From the NCBI GenBank assembly GCA_020633195.1, contig JACKEC010000040.1, positions 1-64,000 on the forward strand: 64,000 bases of DNA. The letters run 5' to 3'. The position numbers and the translations under genes are program-made. The notes below the pieces were generated by a model. It was not told where the DNA came from. It did not search any database and was given only the letters and a program-made list of their open reading frames with translations. Numbering within the stretch: position 1 is the first letter of the stretch; the number at the start of each line of letters is the position of its first letter. Of the stretch, positions 8,726 to 17,453 are shown piece after piece. Source of the DNA: Sandaracinaceae bacterium. Its GTDB lineage: Bacteria; Myxococcota_A; Polyangia; Polyangiales; Sandaracinaceae.

Positions 8726-9574
8726 CTACTTGATCATCGGGCTTTTGGCCCGCATCACGCGCGCGCCGATCACCGGGTACTCCGACCACTCGCCGTTCTT
8801 GGCCTTGCCGTACTGGAGGAACGGCAGGATCACGGCGGCGGCGAAGAGCACGAGGTTGATCAGCGACAGGGCCGAGAAGGCCATGCCGACGTACGCGTGG
8901 ATCATCGAGCCGACGAAGCTCAGGACGTTCGAGAGGATCGCCACCACGATGTTCGTGCCCCAGACGGCGAGCTGGAACTGCACGGCCTGGTTGATGTGGA
9001 ACTGCGCGAAGGCGCTCTTGGGCTGCTCCTTGTAGAGCACGTTGCCGAGGAACGACCCGGCCACGCCGCCGAGGCCGCAGAGCCAGCAGCCGAGGAAGAC
9101 GCCGCCCGCGCCGAGCAGGTGAGCCATCCCGGCGGCCTTCTTGGCCTCCTCGCTGATCGGCTCGTTGCGCGCCTTGGCCTGCTCGAAGAAGCCTTCGCCG
9201 GCCGCCGCGCTCGACGTGAACCCGGGCGCCTGACCCGCCGCGAGCGCGTTGGCCGCGCCGCCGAACTGGTTGGCCGCGTCGTTGGCCGCGGCGCCGAACT
9301 GATTCGCGGCCTGATTGGCCGCTGCCCCGAAGTCCTGCGCGGGCGGCTGCCCGAAGCCACCCTGCGCGGGCGGCTGCCCGAAGCCACCGCCACCGCCAGC
9401 GGCGGGGGGCGGGTTCGCGAACGGGGGGTGCGAGGTGAGCGGCTGCCAAGCCTGCTGACCTTCCACGCAGATCTGATGGTGGGGCTGGACCTCACCTCGA
9501 CCGATCATCCCGAGGATCGTGGGCTCGTCGAACGGTCCCTCCGCGTTTCCGGTCCGATTGATGTACCAGCGCAT
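8726..9574 (-). CDS. GYF_2 (DUF4339) + DUF4870-like membrane protein
   Basis: A 282-aa protein in three parts. Residues 1-50 form a GYF_2/DUF4339 domain (WYINRTGNAEGPFDEPTI), a module thought to bind proline-rich or partner peptides. Residues 50-130 are a Gly/Ala/Gln-rich linker with two direct GGFGQPPAQ-type repeats and FGAAANQAANQ repeats. Residues 145-270 hold three or four membrane helices, including FHINQAVQFQLAVWGTNIVV, the DUF4870 signature. The topology suggests a cytoplasmic adaptor tethered to the membrane. AGGAG lies about 8 bp before the ATG, so this gene has a normal ribosome-binding site. It is convergent with the GH92 gene (8 bp gap). Its precise role is unknown. Confidence 0.82.
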   Translation of the reverse strand: MRWYINRTGNAEGPFDEPTILGMIGRGEVQPHHQICVEGQQAWQPLTSHPPFANPPPAAGGGGGFGQPPAQGGFGQPPAQDFGAAANQAANQFGAAANDAANQFGGAANALAAGQAPGFTSSAAAGEGFFEQAKARNEPISEEAKKAAGMAHLLGAGGVFLGCWLCGLGGVAGSFLGNVLYKEQPKSAFAQFHINQAVQFQLAVWGTNIVVAILSNVLSFVGSMIHAYVGMAFSALSLINLVLFAAAVILPFLQYGKAKNGEWSEYPVIGARVMRAKSPMIK

Positions 9575-9641
9575 GTTCTTCTCCTGTTGGGGCGGCAGCG
9601 TAGAACATTTGCGCGCCCCCGTGGGATTCGGATTTCTCGGT

Positions 9642-9647
9642 TACCCT
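9642..9647 (+). promoter_or_regulatory. Putative -10 element, small Cys lipoprotein
   Basis: TACCCT with a seven-base gap to the ATG at 9655. The spacing is the same as for the cupin, methyltransferase and Cys-repeat lipoprotein genes, consistent with a leaderless promoter. Confidence 0.35.
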
Positions 9648-9654
9648 CCAGGGC

Positions 9655-9861
9655 ATGCCGACGGTACGCCAGATCGCCCTTTTCGCCCTAGTTCTCGGGG
9701 GTTGCCCCGAGACGACGGCGTCGCCCTCCCGCACCGAGCCGGCCGTCTGCGAGCACATGGGCGATCGCTGCCAGCTCCCCGAGGGCCCCATCGGCGTCTG
9801 CAGCGAGACGACCGCGCCCTGCGACGAGCCCCCCTGCCTGGCCTGCATGTCCCAGCACTGA
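9655..9861 (+). CDS. Small Cys-rich lipoprotein
   Basis: A 68-aa protein with a lipoprotein signal (IALFALVLGGC, acylated Cys about residue 17). The mature part of about 50 residues carries seven further Cys in patterns such as CEHMGDRCQ and CDEPPCLACM. The spacing suggests a small disulphide-stapled or metal-binding fold in the periplasm or on the surface. It is divergent from the GYF/DUF4870 gene. The right copy of the inverted repeat begins 3 bp after its stop. Not assigned to a named family. Confidence 0.7.
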   Translation: MPTVRQIALFALVLGGCPETTASPSRTEPAVCEHMGDRCQLPEGPIGVCSETTAPCDEPPCLACMSQH

Positions 9862-9863
9862 GC

Positions 9864-10250
9864 TACGGGGACGGTTCGAACTTTTCGAACTTTCGGGGGA
9901 TGAGGCGGCGGGGGGGACGGTTCGAACTCTTCGAACTTTCGGGGGATGAGGCGGGGCGGACTCCGCGAGCTGTCGTTCTCTCGCGCGCTGCGCGCGCGAG
10001 GCGGGGGCTTCGCCCCCGGTGCTGTGGGACGGTCGGGACGCTTGCTACGTGTGGGGCCGTGGGAGTTCTGTCCCCAGGGAACCCCGGTCCCCCTCGCCGC
10101 GCCTTCGGCGCCGTCTCACCCCTCGGCCTCCGTCTCACGGCGCGTTGCGCCTACGACGGAGGGCGGCGCTTCGCGCCGGCGGCGCGCGGAGCGCGCCGGT
10201 CGGTCGGGCCGCGCTTCGCGCGGACCATGGCCTCCGTGCGACTCGGACGG
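9864..10250 (-). repeat. Palindrome-rich repeat, right copy (inverted relative to 5989-6340)
   Basis: The reverse complement of this 387-bp stretch aligns along its whole length with 5989-6340, by eye with scattered substitutions and small indels. It is longer because the terminal block (ggacggttcgaact then tcgaactttcgggggatgag) is duplicated: unit 1 at 9869-9908 and unit 2 at 9915-9954, differing at one position. Each unit holds the short palindromic word ttcgaa twice. The element accounts for most of the 438-bp gap 9862-10299. No convincing gene lies in it. Confidence 0.9.
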
Positions 10251-10299
10251 GGTGGCGGAGCGGCTGGGGACGATCCTCTTCACTTTCTTCACGGGACGA

Positions 10300-11268
10300 C
10301 TACGGCTCGAGCCGGGCCGCCACCGCTGTGAACCGAGCGCCAACGGAGACCCCGTAGCAGGCGCTATCGCTGCACGTCCGACGGGCTTCGAGATCGGAGA
10401 CCGAGGCGACGACCGAGCACACCGTTCCGTCGGGGCCGTCCGGCACCGAGGGCTCGTTTCGGCCCCCAACGACGCCGTCGAGGCGGTCCTCGGAGAGGTC
10501 GAAGCGCATCCTCGCGCTCATCAAATCGAGCGTCAGCAGGAAGTCCCCCGCGCGCACCGTTAGAGGGATCTCGGTGAAGGAGACGTCGACCCGGCCGTCG
10601 AGCAGGCTTCCGTCCTGCTGGTCGACGAGGACGCCGTGGAGGGACTGTCCTGTCGCGATACGGCCATCGGAGCCCACCTCGATGGGAGTCCGCGAGGGTG
10701 GAACGCGATACAGCTTGACCAGTACGTGGTCGTCGTGAAGCAGAGAGGCGATCCCGCTCACTTCGACGATCACGAGCCCGTTGCCCTCCGAGAGGCTCTG
10801 GATGGCCAGCTCGTCCAGACACCCGGTGGTCTCCTCGTCGGGGCAGTCGGCCGGATCGAGTAGTCCTTCGATGGTCGGGATCAGGACCAGCAGCTGGTTG
10901 TCCACGCCCGTGACCCCGGGGTCGTCGACCGACGCGTAGTCCCGATGCCGTTCCCCGCACGGCGCCTCCGGGTCGTCGGAGCCCGGGCCCGAGTCGAGCC
11001 CGTCGAGGTCGAAGCCGATCGCGTTTCCGTCCGGCGTCGCGGGCGGGAACGACAGCGAGTCGATCACGAACGCGTACGTGCGGTCCTCGAAGTCGCGCGG
11101 GACCTCCACCCACGCGTGGCCTTCGCCATCGCACGGCAGCGCGCCCTCCTCGCAGACGCCCGGTCGGAGCGGCGCGAAGTCCACGCGGTCGGCCGGGGGG
11201 CCGGGCGGCTCGCAGCCGAGCGCGAGCAAGCACGTCACGAGAGTGGTCAGCCCGCTACGGGCCGTCAT
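10300..11268 (-). CDS. Hypothetical secreted lipoprotein
   Basis: A 322-aa lipoprotein with the signal LVTCLLALGC (Cys about residue 19). It is not recognised as a named family. The mature protein is beta-strand-rich and acidic. It contains GFDLDGLDSGPGSDDPE (about residues 83-99), a DxDxD-like loop that could bind calcium, and several Cys pairs. The domain pattern (a long N-terminal region, then strands ending in YGVSVGARFTAVAARLEP) resembles the large unnamed lipoproteins of Sandaracinus-type genomes. Its start overlaps the stop of the FGE-like gene by 14 bases, so it is probably third in that operon. Codon choice near its 3' end is looser (GTT, GCT, ACA) than in neighbours, next to the repeat element. 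Confidence 0.7.
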   Translation of the reverse strand: MTARSGLTTLVTCLLALGCEPPGPPADRVDFAPLRPGVCEEGALPCDGEGHAWVEVPRDFEDRTYAFVIDSLSFPPATPDGNAIGFDLDGLDSGPGSDDPEAPCGERHRDYASVDDPGVTGVDNQLLVLIPTIEGLLDPADCPDEETTGCLDELAIQSLSEGNGLVIVEVSGIASLLHDDHVLVKLYRVPPSRTPIEVGSDGRIATGQSLHGVLVDQQDGSLLDGRVDVSFTEIPLTVRAGDFLLTLDLMSARMRFDLSEDRLDGVVGGRNEPSVPDGPDGTVCSVVASVSDLEARRTCSDSACYGVSVGARFTAVAARLEP

Positions 11269-12730
11269 CGTCGCAGCAGCGGAACCCGAGGGTCGGGAGG
11301 ATCGTGTCGGCGGTCGCGCGGGACAGCTCGGTGGCGCAGGTGAGGCCGAGCGCCGGGGACTCGTGAGAGCCGCCGCGCACCACCACGACGCTGCCGCGCT
11401 CGTCGTCGGTCCACTCCTTCACGTTGCCCGACAGGTCGGCGACGCCGTCGGGGCTCAAGCACATCGCGAGCGCGCCGGTCGGCTCGACGCGCGAGTCGAT
11501 CGCCCCGCCGGGGATCGCGTCGCGGTCGGCGCCGTTGCAGGTCATCGGCGCGTAGCTCGCGCCGTATGGATAAGCGCGGCCGTCGCCGCCCTGGCAGGCC
11601 GCGAGCCACTCGGCCGGCGTGCAGAGGCGGTGGCCGGCGGCCGCGCACGCGGCGGTGGCCTCGGCGTAGCCGACCGAGGTCCACGGCATCACCGCGCCGC
11701 GCCCGCACGCGCGCGCGCCGCTCGTGCCGCCGAGGGTCCCCGACGCGTCGGGGCGCGAGGCCTCGTGGCGGTAGATCCAGAAGTCGAGCCCGCCGCGGGT
11801 GATGTGGACCATGTCGTCCATCACGCGCGCCGGGTCGGTCGGGTCGCTGTTGTCGATGACACCGTCGCAATCGTCGTCGACGCCGTTGCAGACCTCGGCG
11901 CTCGGCGCGCTCGGCGCCGGATCGGGCAGGGCGGTCAGGTCGCACACCGTCGCCGTGTCGTCGGTCGGATCGCAGGCGATGACCCCGACGTCGCGGCACG
12001 CGCCGCGGTCGCCGTTGTCGCAGCTGTCCCCGAGGGTCGGGAACGCCTCGTCGCGGACGCCGTCGCAGTCGCCGTCGAAGCCGTCGCAGCGCACCTCGTC
12101 GAGCACGATGCCGTTCGGGATGACGGGGTCGAACTCGACCTCGGGCGGGTAGTCGCAGAACCACGTCGTCCGCCCCTCGCGCGCGGTGCAGATCACGCCC
12201 ACGCCCGCGCAGGGCGTGCCGGGGGTGGTCCGGCAGAGGTCCGACGGGGGCGGCGGGAGCTCGGCCGGCTCGTCGATCTCGCCGTCGCAGTCGTCGTCGA
12301 AGCCGTTGCAGTCCTCGGCCTGCGTCGGGAAGATCGGGCACGCGTACTCGCAGCCCGGCGTGTCGTCGAGATCGACGAAGCCGTCGAGGCAGCCCGTGAC
12401 CACGCACGCGCCGTCCATGCAGACCGCGTCGGCGTTGCTGAAGCGGCACTGGGTGTCGCACGAGCCGCAGTTCAGGAGGTCCGAGGTGAAGTCGAAGTCC
12501 TCGTCGACCCGGCCGTCGCAGTCGTCGTCCTCGTCGTTGCAGAGCTCGGTGGCGCCGTCGGCGGGGACGCACGCGGTCGCGTCGAGGTCCGCGCGGCCGC
12601 CGTCGAAGCCCGCGTCCTCGGCGCCCGCGTCCATCACGACCTCGCCGTCGCGCGGGCAGTTCTCGACGCAGTAGCCGCTGTCCTCGCACCCCGCGAGGAG
12701 CACGAGCGCGATCGTGATGACCCGCCTCAC
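11255..12730 (-). CDS. MopE-repeat lipoprotein with FGE/SUMF1-like domain
   Basis: A 491-aa lipoprotein (signal ITIALVLLAGC). Residues about 45-290 carry five or more MopE-type units of the form CN-x2-DDDCDG-x-VDE, a motif thought to bind calcium or other metals outside the cell. Residues about 293-488 form a formylglycine-generating-enzyme-like (FGE-sulfatase/SUMF1) domain: HRLCTPAEWLAACQG, DLSGNVKEWTDD, VVVRGGSHESP and the terminal GFRCC. The paired catalytic Cys of true FGEs is not evident, so it is more likely a sugar- or peptide-binding relative. The GTG start at 12730 overlaps the stop of the VWA protein as GTGA, implying translational coupling. A longer frame reaching to 13333 is antisense-like shadow. 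Confidence 0.85.
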   Translation of the reverse strand: MRRVITIALVLLAGCEDSGYCVENCPRDGEVVMDAGAEDAGFDGGRADLDATACVPADGATELCNDEDDDCDGRVDEDFDFTSDLLNCGSCDTQCRFSNADAVCMDGACVVTGCLDGFVDLDDTPGCEYACPIFPTQAEDCNGFDDDCDGEIDEPAELPPPPSDLCRTTPGTPCAGVGVICTAREGRTTWFCDYPPEVEFDPVIPNGIVLDEVRCDGFDGDCDGVRDEAFPTLGDSCDNGDRGACRDVGVIACDPTDDTATVCDLTALPDPAPSAPSAEVCNGVDDDCDGVIDNSDPTDPARVMDDMVHITRGGLDFWIYRHEASRPDASGTLGGTSGARACGRGAVMPWTSVGYAEATAACAAAGHRLCTPAEWLAACQGGDGRAYPYGASYAPMTCNGADRDAIPGGAIDSRVEPTGALAMCLSPDGVADLSGNVKEWTDDERGSVVVVRGGSHESPALGLTCATELSRATADTILPTLGFRCCDDDGP

Positions 12731-15700
12731 GCGCGCCTCCGCCGCCAGAAGAGGAGCGCGACCGCCCCGAGCAGCCAGGCTGGCGAGCCGCCACCCCCGC
12801 GCGGTTGGACCGCGCATCCGCCGCCCCCGCTCACGAACTCGGCCGGGCCCGCGTCGGCGGCCATCGGCGTCGTCGAGTCGCACTGCGCCGCGCCGGCCGC
12901 GTTCACCCGGCACGCGCGCCCACCCGGGCACCGCACGAGCGCGCACGGGTCGTCCTCGCAGCCGGTGGCCGGCGCGCAGATCTGACCGCGCGGGCACGTC
13001 AGCCCGTCGCACGGGTCGTCGCGGCACGTCCCCTCGACGCACACCCGCCCCGCGTCGCAGTCGACGTCGGCGCACGGGTCCGCCTCGCAGGAGCCGTCCG
13101 CGGCGCAGCGCTGGCCGGTGGGGCAGTCGCCCGCGCCGCACGCGTCGGTGCAGGTCCCCGAGACGCACGCCTCGGCGGCGCCGCAGGTGACCCCGTCGCA
13201 GGGGTCCGCGCGGCAGCCGTCGCTCGTGCACAGCTGGCCCGCCGGGCAGCCGAGCTCGCGGCACGTCAAGCAATCTCCGTTGACGCACGTCTCCGCCGCG
13301 CCGCAGGTGACGCCCGCGCAGGGGTCCACGCACGTGTCGTCGACGCAGCGCTCACCGGGCGCGCACGTCGCGCACGCGGTCGGGATGCAGTAGGTCCCGC
13401 CGATCCCCTCGGGCATCACGCACTCGAACCCGATCGGGCACGTGAACTCCATCAGCGGATCGCACGGTCGCCGGCACGCCGCCTCGATGCAGAGCGTCTC
13501 GCCGGGGCAGGGCGCCATGTCGTCCCCGATCCCGTCGCAGTCGTCGTCGAGCCCGTTGCAGACCTCGTCGCGCGGGCCGACGCCGCCGATGCACGTGAGC
13601 ATGCCGCCCACGCATCGGATCGCGCCCGGCTCGCAGGTGCCCATCGTCTCGCCGCAGGGCGTCCCGAGCGCGGGGTCGTCCTCGTCGACGAGGCCGTTGC
13701 AGTCGTCGTCGATCCCGTTGCAGACCTCCGGGCCCGTCGGCGTGCAGTCCATCGTGCAGGTGAGCGCCTCGTCGATGGCCTCGTCGCAGTCGTCGTCGAG
13801 CGCGTTGCAGACCTCGGTGCCCGGCGGCATCCCGGGCATCGTGATCTGACACTCGACGCGCAGCTCGTCGGCGGCGCAGCGCGTGGCGCCGGTGCCGCGG
13901 CAGGAGCCGATCCCGCCGTCGTCGCACGCCATGCCCACCGCGAAGCCCTCGTCGACGAGGCCGTCGCAGTCGTCGTCCATCGAGTTGCAGCGCTCGGTGC
14001 GGATCGAGCCCTCGATGATCGCGCTCAAGGCCGGCACGAGATCCGCGGGGTTGCGCACGAACGTCGCGCGCGTGCGCGATCCGCCGGAGCCCGCGTTGGC
14101 GATCGCGTTCAGCGACGCCTCCTCGGAGGGCAGCACGCTCACCGCGATCACGTAGGTCTCGATGCCGAACATGGTGAAGAGGCGCCGGGCCTGCGCGACG
14201 GGATCGCCGTCGCAGCTCTCGGCGCCGTCGGTCACGAGGATCACCGAGTAGGTCCGGCAGCCGGTCGCGGGGTCCGTCGCGCGGATCGGCACCACGTAGT
14301 CCTCGACCGCCTCGAGCGAGCCGCCGAGCGGCGTCTGCCCGCTCGCGCGCACCTCGCAGTCGCCGCCGCTCGAGTGCCGGCACACGTCGCCGGGGGTCGT
14401 GTCGGCGAAGAACATCGTCTCGCGGCCGTCGAGCCAGCGCACCACGTCGCGGGTCGCGCTGCCGAAGCCGCTGAGGATGTCGGCGCCGCGCCGCGGCGGG
14501 CCGCACGTGCCCGCGTAGTTGATGCACTCGTCGCCCGCGGTGCTGACCTCGCGGACCGAGATCGTCGTCGTCGGGCTCGTCGCGACGTCGCAGATCACCG
14601 CGCCGGTGTTGTCGGTCGGGTCGTCGTAGGTCCCGATGAGGCTCTGGCACTCGAACCACTTCGCGGTCTGGCACGAGCGGTCGACGCCCTGGTCCTGGTG
14701 GTAGCGCGCGAGCGCGAAGTCGATCTCGGGGTAGGCGCTGATGACCTCGCCGAGCGCGGTGCGCGCGAGGTAGAGGCGCGAGTCGTCGGGGAGCCCGTTG
14801 CCGTCGAGGTCGAGGCCGGGCCGATCCACGCTGCCGTCGCCGAACGTCGGGTAGCCGTCGAGGTTCAGGAGCATCGACGACGAGGTGTCGAGCACGACCG
14901 CCACGCGCGGCCGCGCGCCCGAGGGGGCCGCCGAGCAGGTCGGGTCGGCGGTGACCATCGGCGAGCAGGTGACCGGCGCGCCGCCGCTGCACTGGTCGAT
15001 GCTGCGCGCGCAGGCGCCGAGGCCGCACGCCGTGGTCGAGAAGCCCTCGTCGACGGTGCCGTCGAAGTCGTTGTCGTAGCCGTCGCAGAGCTCGCCGACG
15101 TAGGCGCCGTCGATGAGCAGCTCGCCCGCGCCGCCGCCGGCCTCGCCGCGGCAGATGGGGCACACGCCGCCGTCCGCGCCGCCGACGTCGAAGTCGGCGT
15201 GGTAGTCGATCGTCGCGACGCGCGAGAGGACGTTGATGATCCCGCCGCCGCCGCCGCCGCCGCAGTCGTCGCAGGTGCCGCTGTTCTGCGCGCCGGCCGG
15301 GCAGTCGGCCGAGTCGGGCTGGCCCGCCGCCGCCGCGAGCGTGTCGCCGCCGAGCCCGCCCGCCGCGCGCACGCGCGCCGTGCTCCCGACCATCACCTGG
15401 TCGCCCGCGATGAGGATCGAGCCGCCCGCGCCGCCGCCGCCCGAGTCGTTGCCGATCCCGCAGCCCCGGCGGCCGCTCGCGGTCACGAGCCCGTCGATCT
15501 GTACGGTCCCCGTGCCGGCCGCGTTCAGGCCGACGAGCACCACGCGCCCGCCGCCCGCGCCGCCGACCGCCGGCGAGGTGCCGAAGCCGTCGCCGTCGCG
15601 GCAGCCCTTGTCGCCGCCCGACGCGCCGAACTCGGTCTCGTAGATGCTGTGGCGGTACTCCACGCCGGCGACCGAAGGGTCGCCGTCCCACACCGCGCAG

Positions 15701-16215
15701 CTCGCGCCGCGGCAGTCGGAGGTGGTCGTGCACGCGGTGCCGGCGCCGTTCAGCGAGTTGCCGCAGTCCGTCTCGAACTCGCTGGGGAACTGACAGCTCG
15801 TCGCGCTGCCGCAGAGGAAGCAGTCGGTGGTGCCGCGGCCGCCGCGGCCGAAGTGGGCGCCGCCGCCGCCGGAGTCGCGCACCGCGCAGCCGCCCTGGCC
15901 GCCGGCCGACGCGCTCGGGCCGCGTCCGTCCGCGCAGCGCGGCGTGGAGTAGCCGGCCCCGCGAGCGTCGATGCGCGAGGTGGCGTCGACGAGGATCGAC
16001 TCCGCGATCAGCTCGAGGTTGCCCGTGTTGATCCGATCGCTCCCGTCGAAGTCGGGCACCTCGATCGCGCCGCCGTTGATCACGCGGACGCTCCGGAAGC
16101 GCTGGATGCCCCCGAGGGTCATCGTCGTCCCGTCGACGACGAGGTCCTGCGCGGCGGCAGAGCAGGGGGCGAGCGCGAGGGCGCCGAGCACGGCGAGGGT
16201 GGCGGTTCGTTGCAT
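12727..16215 (-). CDS. Large VWA/MopE/EGF-like surface protein with MYXO-CTERM-like tail
   Basis: A 1162-aa exported protein. A signal peptide (ALALAPCSAAAQ) opens a Gly- and Cys-rich N-terminal domain of about 400 residues. A MopE-type unit lies near 390 (CDGYDNDFDGTVDEGF). A von Willebrand A domain starts about residue 435 with the MIDAS sequence DTSSS at about 443. Several DDDCDG-x-VDE repeats follow (about 735-905), then Cys-rich repeats of the form DPCDGVTCGAAEACVSGTC (about 940-1100). The end is GGGGC...SPAWLLGAVALLFWRRRRA, a Cys-hydrophobic-Arg tripartite tail as in MYXO-CTERM proteins, which are cut and anchored at the outer surface. The role is probably adhesion or cell contact. TACGCT lies 10 bases before the ATG. 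The stop overlaps the next start (GTGA). Confidence 0.88.
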   Translation of the reverse strand: MQRTATLAVLGALALAPCSAAAQDLVVDGTTMTLGGIQRFRSVRVINGGAIEVPDFDGSDRINTGNLELIAESILVDATSRIDARGAGYSTPRCADGRGPSASAGGQGGCAVRDSGGGGAHFGRGGRGTTDCFLCGSATSCQFPSEFETDCGNSLNGAGTACTTTSDCRGASCAVWDGDPSVAGVEYRHSIYETEFGASGGDKGCRDGDGFGTSPAVGGAGGGRVVLVGLNAAGTGTVQIDGLVTASGRRGCGIGNDSGGGGAGGSILIAGDQVMVGSTARVRAAGGLGGDTLAAAAGQPDSADCPAGAQNSGTCDDCGGGGGGGIINVLSRVATIDYHADFDVGGADGGVCPICRGEAGGGAGELLIDGAYVGELCDGYDNDFDGTVDEGFSTTACGLGACARSIDQCSGGAPVTCSPMVTADPTCSAAPSGARPRVAVVLDTSSSMLLNLDGYPTFGDGSVDRPGLDLDGNGLPDDSRLYLARTALGEVISAYPEIDFALARYHQDQGVDRSCQTAKWFECQSLIGTYDDPTDNTGAVICDVATSPTTTISVREVSTAGDECINYAGTCGPPRRGADILSGFGSATRDVVRWLDGRETMFFADTTPGDVCRHSSGGDCEVRASGQTPLGGSLEAVEDYVVPIRATDPATGCRTYSVILVTDGAESCDGDPVAQARRLFTMFGIETYVIAVSVLPSEEASLNAIANAGSGGSRTRATFVRNPADLVPALSAIIEGSIRTERCNSMDDDCDGLVDEGFAVGMACDDGGIGSCRGTGATRCAADELRVECQITMPGMPPGTEVCNALDDDCDEAIDEALTCTMDCTPTGPEVCNGIDDDCNGLVDEDDPALGTPCGETMGTCEPGAIRCVGGMLTCIGGVGPRDEVCNGLDDDCDGIGDDMAPCPGETLCIEAACRRPCDPLMEFTCPIGFECVMPEGIGGTYCIPTACATCAPGERCVDDTCVDPCAGVTCGAAETCVNGDCLTCRELGCPAGQLCTSDGCRADPCDGVTCGAAEACVSGTCTDACGAGDCPTGQRCAADGSCEADPCADVDCDAGRVCVEGTCRDDPCDGLTCPRGQICAPATGCEDDPCALVRCPGGRACRVNAAGAAQCDSTTPMAADAGPAEFVSGGGGCAVQPRGGGGSPAWLLGAVALLFWRRRRA

Positions 16216-16262
16216 CGCGAGGCACAGCGTATCGGGTCGGCGCGATGGCGGGGAGGGGGCCC

Positions 16263-16709
16263 TCACTCCTCTTCTTCGCCGGCCTCGATCCGCGATAGCT
16301 CCTCGAGGCTCCGGGTCGCGGCGAAGGCGGCGACGATGACGAGCGCGTCGGCGTAGCGCTCGGGCGGCTCGCCGGGCTTCGAACGCGGGAAGTCCGCCCA
16401 CACCGCGCCGGGCTTGTAGTGGGCGCTCCCGAAGAGCGCCTGGGCCTCCGTGAACTCGGCGCGGGTCGGCGTCTCCACGCCGGCGGTGAGCTTCGCCTCG
16501 CCCTCGGTGACGCGCCGGCCGCTCATCGCGAGCCAGATCGGGACGCCGCGGTGACGCCCGCGCAGGATCGTGCCGATGCCGCGCCCCTCGGCGTCGAGGC
16601 CGAGGCGCTCTCCCTCGCCCTCGGCCCACGCCTGATGCACGAAGACAGTGTACTTGACGAAGCCCGCGAGGAAGAGGGCGCCGAGCGCGACCATGAGGAG
16701 GGTGAACAT
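16263..16709 (-). CDS. Hypothetical membrane-anchored protein
   Basis: A 148-aa protein with one N-terminal membrane helix (LLMVALGALFLAGFVKYTVFV, split here as about residues 4-24) and a soluble remainder. It has no signal-peptidase site. The soluble part shows a short beta-rich patch (GIGTILRGRHRGVPIWLAMS, about 45-64) and a helical C-terminus ending in EEEE. No family recognised. It lies on the same strand as the VTT-like gene upstream (21 bp gap) and may be co-transcribed with it. Confidence 0.65.
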   Translation of the reverse strand: MFTLLMVALGALFLAGFVKYTVFVHQAWAEGEGERLGLDAEGRGIGTILRGRHRGVPIWLAMSGRRVTEGEAKLTAGVETPTRAEFTEAQALFGSAHYKPGAVWADFPRSKPGEPPERYADALVIVAAFAATRSLEELSRIEAGEEEE

Positions 16710-16730
16710 GAGGCGGTGACGGTCTGGAGC

Positions 16731-17396
16731 CTACCCCTCGGGCTCTGGCCCGGGGGGCTCGTCGCGCGGAGGGCGTCGAAGCCGCACCCGCAGCTGCCAC
16801 GCGACCACGAGCGCCACGCAGATCGCGGTGGCCACCCCCACGTGCTCGGCCACGAACGCGACGAACGGCCGCGTGACCTCGGACAGCAGGTCGCCGAACG
16901 CCCAGGTGACGCTCACCCAGAAGCACTGCCCGAGGATCATCGCGAGCAGCGTCCGGTCGAGTCGCGCGCCCGCGATCCCGGCGAGCACGCACACCGAGGG
17001 CATCGGGAGCACGAGGACGACCGCCGCGCCGAACCGCGTGAGGCTCCGCTGCACCCAGCGCAGCAGGCGGCCCATGCCCCCGAAGTGCCGCTCGATCAGC
17101 CGCAGCGCGCCCTCCCCGTAGGCGCGGCCGAAGTAGAAGAGCGCGACGAGGCCGGCGACGCGCCGGGCCACGGTCAGCGGGATCAGCACCGCGGGGGACA
17201 GGAGCGGCGTCGTGAGCACCACGTGGCGCGGCTCCGGCGCCAGCGCGAGCAGCAGCGCGGGGTAGTGCGTGAGCAGGTACGGCGAGATCGCGCTCCCCAC
17301 CACGCTGGTGCCCACGGCCACGACGGTCGCCGCGGCGATCCAGCGCCGACGGCGGGGATCGTGAGGCGAGGCGACCGGCTCCGCGTCCGAGAGCAT
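16731..17396 (-). CDS. VTT/DedA-like small membrane protein
   Basis: A 221-aa inner-membrane protein with four to six hydrophobic segments. The central region has the DedA/SNARE-associated (VTT) character: GRAYGEGALRLIERHF, a re-entrant-like PMPSVCVLAGIAGARL, then LGQCFWVSVTWAFGDLL. DedA-type proteins are lipid scramblases or transporters acting on undecaprenyl phosphate or phosphatidylethanolamine. The match here is structural more than motif-exact, so it may be a distant member. The start is the ATG at 17396. The frame remains open further upstream, but that part is antisense to the aminotransferase and methyltransferase genes. It is divergent from the aminotransferase (57 bp). Confidence 0.65.
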   Translation of the reverse strand: MLSDAEPVASPHDPRRRRWIAAATVVAVGTSVVGSAISPYLLTHYPALLLALAPEPRHVVLTTPLLSPAVLIPLTVARRVAGLVALFYFGRAYGEGALRLIERHFGGMGRLLRWVQRSLTRFGAAVVLVLPMPSVCVLAGIAGARLDRTLLAMILGQCFWVSVTWAFGDLLSEVTRPFVAFVAEHVGVATAICVALVVAWQLRVRLRRPPRDEPPGPEPEG

Positions 17397-17453
17397 CCGC
17401 CGCCAGCATCGCACGGGTGGCCCCGGCCGCGGCTTCGCGCAAGGCTCCCGCGC

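Noticed and set aside
10248..10330. A tRNA-like start (ggtggcggagcggctgg)
   Set aside because: It recalls the start of a serine or leucine tRNA, but no anticodon stem, T-arm (ttcraatc) or acceptor pairing follows.
11255..13333. A longer version of the FGE-like protein starting at 13333
   Set aside because: The extra part is antisense-like and lies in another frame over the VWA protein's C-terminus. The lipoprotein signal at the GTG 12730 fixes the start.
12805..16356. A 1183-codon plus-strand frame
   Set aside because: It is antisense to the VWA/MopE protein and its composition (Arg, Ala, His, Val) follows from the complementary codons of the real gene.
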